Of a stretch of 64,000 nt of DNA, positions 57,214 to 64,000 are shown one piece after another. Under the pieces are notes generated by a model. It had not been told where the DNA came from and did no database searches. It worked only from the letters and a program-made list of their open reading frames with translations. The stretch is from Symbiodinium sp. CCMP2592. Lineage: Eukaryota; Sar; Dinophyceae; Suessiales; Symbiodiniaceae. Each line of letters starts with the position of its first letter. Position 1 is the first letter of the stretch. Where the stretch lies: contig CAJNDT010000599.1 of NCBI GenBank assembly GCA_905221615.1, positions 62,001-126,000 on the forward strand, written 5' to 3'. Position numbers and translations under genes: made by a program.

Positions 57214-58474
57214 CAGTCGTCCGCACTGATGGGTGAAGGCTTAGGAGTCCTGCGCCGAACAACATACGCCCCCAACCCCACCTAAAGCACCAACGCCTTA
57301 AGACACAAGAAAGGTTTGTTAGTGGCTTCGCCGACTACGGGCGCAAACGCGCAGCCCCTCGCCGGCATTGTCGGTTGTAGAGTGCTAAAACTGTGTTTCT
57401 GCGGGTTCGGGTTTTGAGAGACCATCGCAGACCTCTTTCCAGCATGGCTGCTTTGCGGTCTTAGTGCTGGGCAAGGAATATGACTCGACACTAGAGGGGT
57501 CTGGTCCTACATGAAAGTATTACGAACCTTGGTTGATAGTTCTGATAGTGCCGAAAGGCTACTTCTAAACCCCAGCCATCTCCTACCCTCACATGGTGTA
57601 GATTTGAGGTTTGAGCGTTTATGTTTAGGGTTCAACGCGCAGTGAGCTTAAGGTTTATAACATGGTTTTGGGGTTTCAGATTGAACTTGCAAGGTGTCAA
57701 GCTGTCGGAGCGAGTGCTTGAAATCCTTCGACCCGGCACTTGAGGATTTAGGTCCTAGGCCCAAAATCCTACACCCTAAACCTGAAAACCCCAAACCCTG
57801 TTCAGGGCGCCTCACCCCCTAAACCCCCCTAGAACCCACGCCCTGCCACCCTAAGCCCCTCTGCCCTCAATCCGTAACCCTCAACCTGCAAGCCTAAGCC
57901 CCTAGCCTATCCAGGCCCTTGTCGGTCAGTTTCTGATCACGATGTCCACAGTCCTGCTCTTTGCCTGCAGACAGAAACGGAATTCCAGCACGGACTAGGG
58001 GGATAGTCCCTGGTTTTGAGTGTCTGGGAGCCATACAACCCTGTTCTAGTCATTGAGGACCTCCTTGTTGGTCGCATCATAACAGGTGTCATATCATATC
58101 AGTATGAAATGATTAGTCTGTCTCGGGTTTGGCGCTGCATCCACATTCCTCGGCCCATTATACTATAGTTCGTGCTTCATTGCTTTTGTGTTATTCATCT
58201 TGTCGTGTACTGAGTTATGCTGTATTGCTTTAACATGATCTGGAGTTGCCGTTGTTGATTGTTGTCTTGCTGCTTTCAGGTAGACTTCGGTAGAGTATGT
58301 TATTCAATGTTGAATTGTATGTTTCTGCATGCTATGGTTTCGTATCAGGTTAAACTGTTTTTAGTTACTCTATGCTATTTGTGCGATAGCATTCTTGAAA
58401 ACAAGGTACCATTGTATCATACGGTGCGGTACTGTATTGAATGCACAATAAACACAGACATGCATATACATGTT

Positions 58475-58478
<4 letters not shown>
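57214..58478. other. Unique DNA with telomere-like words
   Basis: C-rich words at 57770-57910. No gene recognised in about 1.2 kb. Confidence 0.4.
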
Positions 58479-58520
<42 letters not shown>

Positions 58521-58575
58521 GTATACGTATATGTATGTATACACATACATACATACATACATACATACATACATA
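58479..58575. repeat. (TA)n then (CATA)n microsatellites
   Basis: TA at 58479-58517, CATA at about 58541-58575; frames through it are artefacts. Confidence 0.9.
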
Positions 58576-58659
58576 CACATGTATCATACTATAGTGCATT
58601 GACTTGCAAGTATGTTGTCTGCCGTAATCTTGTGTTGCTCTATGACAGTCAAGTATAAT

Positions 58660-58885
58660 TTGCTATTGGATGCTATGCGATTTATGCTATGCCGTGCCAT
58701 GGCATGTTATGGTGTGTTGCATTGTGTTAAGTCTGGTATTCTGCTATCCGACACTATGATATGTTATGTCATTCCATGCCACGTTACTGCTTGTTTATGC
58801 TGTGTTATGTTATGCTATGTTGTGTGTTATGGTTTAATGTGATGCTGTGGTATGCTACCATGCATTATATTATGCTGGGTTATGA
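58660..58885. repeat. Loose TATG/TGTTA pentamer tract
   Basis: Words such as TTATG, CTATG and TGTTA dominate about 220 bp. Confidence 0.5.
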
Positions 58886-58888
58886 TAT

Positions 58889-58989
58889 GGGTCGTTGTCA
58901 AAATTAGGATGCCTTTTTGGCTCCTTAATATAGTACGATACCCATTGTTTAGGGTACCCAAAAAGGGACCCTAATTTTGACCACTACCC
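58889..58989. mobile_element. Foldback FB-D
   Basis: GGGTCGTTGTCAAAATTAGG to AATTTTGACCACTACCC. Flanks ATAT and ATGT differ at one base. Confidence 0.8.
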
Positions 58990-59522
58990 ATGTACCAACA
59001 GATTGTTCAATATGTCATGCCAGTTTTGGTTGTACTGGGCGATATCATAGCAACAGCGAAGGTTTGCGATGGCCCAGTTTCTACCAGCAAGCTGCTTGGG
59101 AGCACTCTTTTGTGGGCTTCGTCCACGTCTCATCGAGGGTTCAGGGTTTAGGGTGCAGGGTTTAGAGTTTACGGTATAGGGTTCGGGGTTTAGGGCGCAG
59201 ACTAGTATTTCAGGTTGAAGCTGCAGGCAACATGTCTCCAACTGCAACTGCAAGCATCACACTGAAGCTTCCAGTTACGAAGGTGCCTCGAGCCCTCAGA
59301 AACCCACACTCAGGGCGGGTAGGGTTTATAGGGTTTTGATTTTAAGGCTTAGGGTTCAGGGTGCATCGTTCTGTAAGCTTCAAGGTACAGGGTTTACAGG
59401 GGTTGCGAAGCCCAGAATGCAGACAGTGAACTCACCCTTGCGAGTATGGCAAGCCAAGCTCGAATACAGGGCCGGAGGACTTTAGTTTAGTAATCCCACT
59501 ATTTGGGGGTTCCTGACCATAA
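58990..59522. other. Unique DNA, TTTAGGG words at 59140-59200 and 59330
   Basis: No gene recognised. Confidence 0.4.
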
Positions 59523-59632
59523 GCCCCAGGGTCCATGTACCCAAATAGTATATGCACTGGCCCCAAAGTACTTATATAGGGACTACTTGAAGGCCTAAGT
59601 ACCTGCTATTTCGGCACATGGACCTTAGGATA
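59523..59632. mobile_element. Foldback FB-F
   Basis: CCCCAGGGTCCATGTACCCA to CGGCACATGGACCTTAGGAT. Confidence 0.75.
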
Positions 59633-59803
59633 CGTATACGAGAATTTTGACACGAAGCCGTATTCAAATCACTCAGGGCCTTAAATCATCCGAAGCCCAA
59701 TTAAGCCCGGAACTTAAGCAGATGCGCCCCACATGAACCAGGACCCGCAAACCGCAAGGACAAAGCCTCAAGCCCCCTGAGTCGTTTAAGCAACTGAACA
59801 TTC

Positions 59804-59892
59804 GGGGGTTTCCGAAAAGAGGGGACCCGAATATAGTAGCATCCTTATTATAAGGACCCCAACAAAGGTACCCCTAATTTTCGGAAACTCCC
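59804..59892. mobile_element. Foldback FB-G
   Basis: GGGGGTTTCCGAAAAGAGG to AATTTTCGGAAACTCCC; flanks ATTC and ATTT (three of four match). Confidence 0.75.
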
Positions 59893-60214
59893 ATTTGAGC
59901 ACTGACGACAGCCTTGTGAACACGGGATATTAAGCGGGCTTGGGGTTCGCCCTAAGCTCTGAAATGAAAACGTCAGGTCTTGGAATCCCGACCTACATCA
60001 TCGCGCAAGGGCTACAGGGAATGATCCCTGACTTACAGATTGTCGTACTTGATTGCGGTCCGCTTAGGGTTCCGAGTTGTTAAGTTAAGGGGTTGGTTTC
60101 CAATTATAGTGTTTAAGGTGCAGAATTCAGAAGCTTCGGATGACTGAGTTGTGAACATCGCTGCCATTTGCCAGCTGAGCATCCTTTTTGCATCGCTCTG
60201 GGATTGTGTGGTTT
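59893..60214. other. Unique DNA, no recognised gene
   Basis: A minus-strand frame of 61 codons (60033-60218) has no motif. Confidence 0.35.
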
Positions 60215-60223
60215 TCAAGTTAG

Positions 60224-60293
60224 CTTGGGTTCCCCACTAGCACCCCGCTGCCCATTTGTTTCGGGGCCTTTATGTTGGTGGGGAACCTAGGTG
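60224..60293. mobile_element. Short FB-S foldback with perfect 9-bp duplication
   Basis: TTGGGTTCCCCACTAGC to GTGGGGAACCTAGG. TCAAGTTAG at 60215-60223 and 60294-60302. Confidence 0.8.
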
Positions 60294-60531
60294 TCAAGTT
60301 AGTGGCTTTTTGTGTAGGATTTGGGATTTCGGCTGTGAAGGTTTGTAGCGTAGACTCGGTATTGCATCTCTCTGCGGAATAACCCTAAACCCTAAACCCC
60401 TAAATCCTAAACCCTAAACCCCACCCCGTTTGCGGTGGAATCAGGAGCAAACCTTCTATCTCTTGCTTGTAGATAATCGCCTTCAATTCTGCTGTGCTCG
60501 ACATGCCTGCTGTTTCATGCAGAAGCCTGTT

Positions 60532-60632
60532 GGGTAGTTGTCAAAATTAGGGTCCCTTTTCGGGTCCCTATTATGGTACGGCACTTGTTATTTAGGGTAC
60601 CCAAAAAGGGACCATAATTTTGACAACCACCC
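60532..60632. mobile_element. Foldback FB-D with TGTT duplication
   Basis: GGGTAGTTGTCAAAATTAGG to AATTTTGACAACCACCC; TGTT at 60528-60531 and 60633-60636. Confidence 0.85.
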
Positions 60633-60681
60633 TGTTAAGTGCCTATATTATCTTAGGGTTCCCAAGAATAATGTATATACA

Positions 60682-60786
60682 TACCGTTGATGATATAAAT
60701 CCTGCACTACCTCAAGGACCCTAGACTATGCGAATTACGGCATATTCCTTACTATGGGTCATGCAGGATTCATATCCTCAACCGTA
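60682..60786. mobile_element. Foldback FB-I, TA-flanked
   Basis: TA, CCGTTGATGATATAAATCC to TTCATATCCTCAACCG, TA; loop inverted relative to 53131. Confidence 0.85.
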
Positions 60787-60834
60787 TGTTGTATACACAC
60801 ACAACCATGTACCCCGAAACCCGGTTGCAGATAC

Positions 60835-60928
60835 TAACCCTAGGGATCTAAGGACTCATATATTTAGGCTTTTGGGCCCAAAGACCATACTATATAAGGC
60901 TTTGGGGCTGCTTTGATCCCTAGGGGTA
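60835..60928. mobile_element. Foldback FB-H
   Basis: TAACCCTAGGGATCTAAGGA to TTGATCCCTAGGGGTA. Confidence 0.8.
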
Positions 60929-60984
60929 AGGCGCCTGCATGAGGTCACTCGAATTGTTTTTAATGAGAGGCGAGGCATTGAGTT

Positions 60985-61098
60985 TACCTATGGTCTCCTT
61001 TGTAGTTCCTTGTTTTGGCTTTCCAGTTTTATGGTTAGGATCCTATAATGGGGATTTTGGTTAACCAAAAAATGGAACTACAATGGAAACTCTAGGTA
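60985..61098. mobile_element. Foldback FB-E
   Basis: TACCTATGGTCTCCTTTGTA to CTACAATGGAAACTCTAGGTA. Confidence 0.8.
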
Positions 61099-61177
61099 GG
61101 GTGTCTCGGGTTGGAATAACAGTCCTTTCCATCAACTTCTAGACCATGGAACCCTGAACCCAAACTTTTTCAACCCC

Positions 61178-61262
61178 TGAACCCTAAACCCTACATGCTT
61201 AAGCCTAAACCCTAAACCCTACATGCTTAAGCCTAAACCCTAAACCCTACCCGCCTAAGCCT
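61178..61262. repeat. About 30-bp tandem repeats with CCCTAAA core
   Basis: CCCTAAACCCTACATGCTTA plus AG, about 2.5 units. Confidence 0.8.
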
Positions 61263-61337
61263 TCATCGCTTAGACGTTACATCGGAAACCCCCCCTGACA
61301 CTGACGCCTGGACTAGGACCATGAACTATGAACCATG

Positions 61338-61529
61338 TGTGAGTTTCAGAAAAATAGGAGACCTTCATATAGTTTCCTAAATAGTAGGATCCTTGTAATA
61401 AGGATCCCAAAAGGTGCCCCTAAATTTTCGGAAACTCCTTTAACTCAAAACCCTTTATAGAACCCTTATAGGAACCCTTATAGGATTCCTTTAAAGGTAC
61501 CCCCCACCCCCAACATTTTCGGAAGTACC
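61338..61529. mobile_element. Foldback FB-G with right-arm duplication
   Basis: GTGAGTTTCAGAAAAATAGG to ATTTTCGGAAACTCC (61438); a diverged second right arm (ATTTTCGGAAGTACC) ends at 61529 after filler of CCCTTATAGGA units. Confidence 0.65.
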
Positions 61530-61573
61530 TGCGAGGAGTGGCATTGGCATCCTTGACCAGTGCCTTGGCAGAC

Positions 61574-61626
61574 ATCCTCGCAGCCTGAGGGGGGTTAGGG
61601 GGGACGGGGTACTTAAAGGATCATGG
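61574..61626. repeat. Segmental duplicate of 45746-45804
   Basis: Same CATCCTCGCAGCCTGAGG-to-GGATCATG block; the downstream filler is longer here. Confidence 0.8.
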
Positions 61627-61718
61627 GACTTAGTAACTGGGGGCTTAGGGTCCCTTTAAGGGATCTATAGGGATACTATAAGGGTTTAGGTAGGGTTTAG
61701 AGTACTTAAAGGATCATG
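61610..61718. mobile_element. Duplication-flanked filler, 16 bp
   Basis: TACTTAAAGGATCATG at 61610-61625 and 61703-61718. Between are GGCTTAGGGTCCCTTTAAGG, AGGGATACTATAAGGG and GGTAGGGTTTAGAG, close to the filler at 42560. Confidence 0.75.
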
Positions 61719-61826
61719 TTCCTTAAAGGGAGGGGGTACTCATAGGGACCCTTAGGGGGGGGGGGTACGGGGGTAGGGGAGTATACTTCCTTAAAGGGAT
61801 CTATGGGGTTTAGGGTTTAGGGCTCT

Positions 61827-61961
61827 TACTTGGAGGGTCGGCGGACTTAGAAACTGGTTATTTTAAGGACTTATAAGTACCATACCCCAATTAGGGTCCC
61901 TTTCAGGGTACTTATAAGTCTACTGACTACCTACTTTCTAAGTCCCCCGACCCTCCAGGTT
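61827..61961. mobile_element. Foldback FB-A (long type)
   Basis: TACTTGGAGGGTCGGCGGAC to CCCCCGACCCTCCAGGTTA. Confidence 0.8.
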
Positions 61962-61973
61962 AGGGGGAGGGGG

Positions 61974-62092
61974 TATATTTGAAGGTTCATGGGACTTACG
62001 TAGGAACTGGGGTTATAATTAGGGTAACCATACTTATAACCCCAGTTCAGGCACTTATAACCTTACTTACTAAGTCCCATGATCCTCCAGGG
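61974..62092. mobile_element. Foldback FB-A (short type)
   Basis: TATTTGAAGGTTCATGGGAC to AAGTCCCATGATCCTCC, 12 bp after the previous FB-A. Confidence 0.75.
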
Positions 62093-62825
62093 GGCCTCCT
62101 AACGGACCCTAAACCGCAATGCCCTCCTCCCCCCTACCCCCAAAGGGGTCCCCGTGATGGAATCACGCCGGAGTCCCCAAGCTTTCTCGTGAATACCGTT
62201 TAGGGTTTAGGGGTTGAGGGGTTTCGGTCTTAGGGGTTAGGGGTTTAGGGTTTAGGGGTTTCGGTTTTGGGGTCTCTTGTATACCTTCAACCCTAGAGGC
62301 GGTTATAGATTAGAGAAGTCAAAGAAAAGCTCTGCACCGTATGAAAAGTGATCTCTGTCGACAATGCTCGGGGATACGCATGAACCTGAATCCTAAACCC
62401 TAAACCGCTAAGCCTCCAAACCCTAAGCTCCGAGGGACTGTTTAAAAGGGTCTTCCGGGGGGGAGGGGGGGCTATTCCAATTTATAGTATCATATACCCC
62501 CCAAACCCTATCCTAATTATTAAGGCTCCTATATTATGTTTCCTCCACACTGAGGATCATCACGGGAGACGTTGCATTGCAGCTCAACGACACCGTGGCT
62601 TGGCTTCGCTGATTCTCTCCGCTCGGTTGTTCCCATGCCGGTTCGTGTCTCTATCTGTGCCTAAACCACTAAACCCTCAACACCCTACACCCTAAACCCT
62701 AAGCACCTTGAGCCTTGAGCCCGGGAACGCCCCGAAACGCGATCCTTCCCGAACTTATCAGGTGGCGGTCTATGGCCGGAAGCAGCTCTTTTCCACCATG
62801 ATGTTCTTTAGCATCCTGGCAGGGT
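62093..62825. other. TTTAGGG words and unique DNA
   Basis: G-rich array at 62195-62270, C-rich words at 62390 and 62660-62710. No gene. Confidence 0.45.
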
Positions 62826-62913
62826 CTACTTGGAGTCTATAGGGCTCCTTAAAGGGATCTATAGGGTTCCTTAGATGGATCTATGGGGTTTAGTGTTTAG
62901 GGGCTACTTGGAG
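62826..62913. mobile_element. Duplication-flanked filler at the FB-A edge
   Basis: CTACTTGGAG at 62826-62835 and 62904-62913. The 68-bp filler has three CTATAGGG(C/T)TCCTTA-like units and TTTAGTGTTTAGGGG. Confidence 0.75.
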
Positions 62914-63028
62914 GATCAGGGGACTTAGTAAGTAAGGTTATACGTACCCTAATTGGGGTTATAAGTAATTATAGGTATAGTTACCTTATTTATAAGCCTA
63001 GTCACTTAGTCCCCTGATCGTTTTAGTA
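62905..63028. mobile_element. Foldback FB-A (GGATCAGGGG type)
   Basis: TACTTGGAGGATCAGGGGAC to AGTCCCCTGATCGTTTTAGTA; same subtype as 46718 without the telomeric units. Confidence 0.8.
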
Positions 63029-63137
63029 CCTATACACTCACAGAACCCAACCCTTAAAAAAAGGGTAGGGGGGTAGGGGAGTATACTTCCTTAACTAGGC
63101 CTTATTACGTCCTTCTTATGGGCATTAAGGCCCCCAT

Positions 63138-63224
63138 ACTTTCCTTTTTGGGGCAACCTTATAGGATTCTGAATATGTAGTTGGTTAGACCAAAAAAGGA
63201 ACTACAGTGGAGACTGCAGGTAGG
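63138..63224. mobile_element. Chimeric foldback: FB-C left, FB-E right
   Basis: CTTTTTGGGGCAACCTTATA and GGATTCTGAATATG follow FB-C; from GTTGGTTAGACC to GGAGACTGCAGGTA it is an FB-E right arm. Confidence 0.6.
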
Positions 63225-63440
63225 TTTAGGGTTCAGGGTTAAGGCATGGGCTTGGCATTTCAGGTATTTCAGCTACCGTGTTTGGTGTTTCGGTCCGGCT
63301 GCCAAACTTCCTCATCCCAGAGGATGAGCCTGGGTTCAGGGTTTAGAGTTTAGGGGTTTAGGGTTTAGAGTTTAGGGGTTTAGGGTTTTGGGGTTTAGGG
63401 CCTCAACTGTTAGTGGTCTCATGTCTTGACGTTTCCCACA

Positions 63441-63692
63441 TCACTCTGATTGTACATGCTCTAGAACTCCGCCCGCTGCCTCCCCCCCATCAAACACAGC
63501 TTCGTTCTTGTCAAAATCTTGTGTCGGTATCATGGTCAAGCGACTAGTAAAGGGTCGAACCTTCTGCGAATAAAGTTCTGCATTCTCGGCACATTTCATG
63601 TGGCCCACCGGTGCGTCCCTGGTCTTCTTAAGTAGCAATTTGCTGAAACGGTAAATCCAACATTTGGGACCTGAGCAGTGTGGAACATTCAA
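63441..63692 (-). CDS. Exon-like open frame, unknown
   Basis: 83 codons on the minus strand without an ATG at the upstream end, so at most an exon. Composition is natural: SKLLLKKTRDAPVGH, then an acidic C-terminal part (QDFDKNEAVFDGGEAAGG). No family recognised. The surrounding 250 bp are free of telomeric words, while both flanks contain them. Confidence 0.22.
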   Translation of the reverse strand: MNVPHCSGPKCWIYRFSKLLLKKTRDAPVGHMKCAENAELYSQKVRPFTSRLTMIPTQDFDKNEAVFDGGEAAGGVLEHVQSE

Positions 63693-64000
63693 AACGAAAC
63701 CGAAGCCCTAAGCCCCAAAAAGCCCTGAACCTCCCTGAAGCCTACACCCTCAACCGCCAAAACCGTTCGAACCCTCGAGTCTTAATGCTGTAAGTAATTG
63801 TTTTGCATGCTTGTCGTGATTATTGTCATCATAAAACTCCCTTAAGGGGGTATCAGCAGTTTTAGATGTTATGTTCACTATGCTAAGGGCGCTTAAGTAG
63901 GTTGCAGGTTTTTCGAAGATGTGCGCTCAGTAGCTTATGAGTGGCAGGCCTTCCGATTCTTCCGGCGGGTGTCGGTTTTCTTGGAGGTTTGGGTTTGGGG
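63693..64000. other. Unique DNA at the window end
   Basis: C-rich telomere-like words to 63750, then unique sequence. No feature recognised. Confidence 0.4.

Noticed and set aside
58259-58658. Frames rich in Tyr, Ile and His
   Set aside because: They run through TA and CATA microsatellites.
6720-64000. CRISPR array
   Set aside because: Tandem units at 28451, 15398, 30950 and 61178 have no unique spacers of constant length and the DNA is eukaryotic.
6720-64000. tRNA and rRNA genes
   Set aside because: I saw no cloverleaf with conserved A/B boxes and no rRNA signature by eye; a covariance-model scan would be needed to exclude tRNAs.

Overview
This window joins two unlike DNAs. Positions 1 to about 6720 are AT-rich and densely coding, with short intergenic gaps. 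They hold the right-hand end of a small double-stranded DNA virus integrated in, or assembled onto, a eukaryotic genome. Positions 6720-64000 have a higher GC content, very little convincing coding sequence, and many interstitial telomere-type repeats (CCCTAAA/TTTAGGG and degenerate 8-9-mers), simple repeats and short palindromic foldback elements. The TTTAGGG repeat type, the RCC1-like tandem repeat protein (21984-23138) and a Thr-rich low-complexity exon suggest an alveolate alga, with a dinoflagellate or chromerid as best guess. That assignment is inference only.

Viral part: a 5'-truncated probable double jelly-roll major capsid protein, a long fiber with 40-residue repeats and a C-terminal S74 intramolecular chaperone, a small protein with an N-myristoylation-type start, a packaging ATPase on the minus strand, and five small genes (one zinc ribbon, two or three coiled coils). 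A TCTA tetranucleotide in AT-rich sequence lies 14-18 nt upstream of five start codons, and strong hairpins follow several stop codons; one hairpin overlaps both stop codons of a convergent pair. Both signals recall giant-virus transcription signals, so the element looks like a Polinton-like virus or virophage relative that may depend on a giant virus. Integrase, replication genes and any left terminal repeat would lie outside the window.

Host part: I sorted the palindromic elements (mostly 70-140 bp) into about 25 families, labelled FB-A to FB-Z plus singletons. FB-A, C, H, I and Y are flanked by TA, as in Tc1/mariner MITEs. FB-D and FB-G have 4-bp target duplications. One FB-S copy has a 9-bp duplication. 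Elements are nested in one another (D in F, G in F, I in O, Q in P, Y in E, F in A), which gives a relative chronology.

The most unusual feature is a recurring insertion type: a filler made of an AAGGGCTCCTTA-like 12-mer, telomeric repeats, or in one case a coding-like fragment, bounded by direct duplications of the target of 10 to 34 bp. At least ten examples are seen, many inside foldback elements whose uninterrupted copies elsewhere in the window show the empty site. Telomeric arrays also interrupt three foldback elements without obvious duplication. I infer repair of staggered double-strand breaks by filler capture or telomere-repeat addition, or an undescribed non-autonomous retroelement.

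Genes supported in the host part are few: the RCC1-like protein, a decayed Merlin/IS1016-like transposase zinc-ribbon exon, and several low-confidence exon-like open frames.
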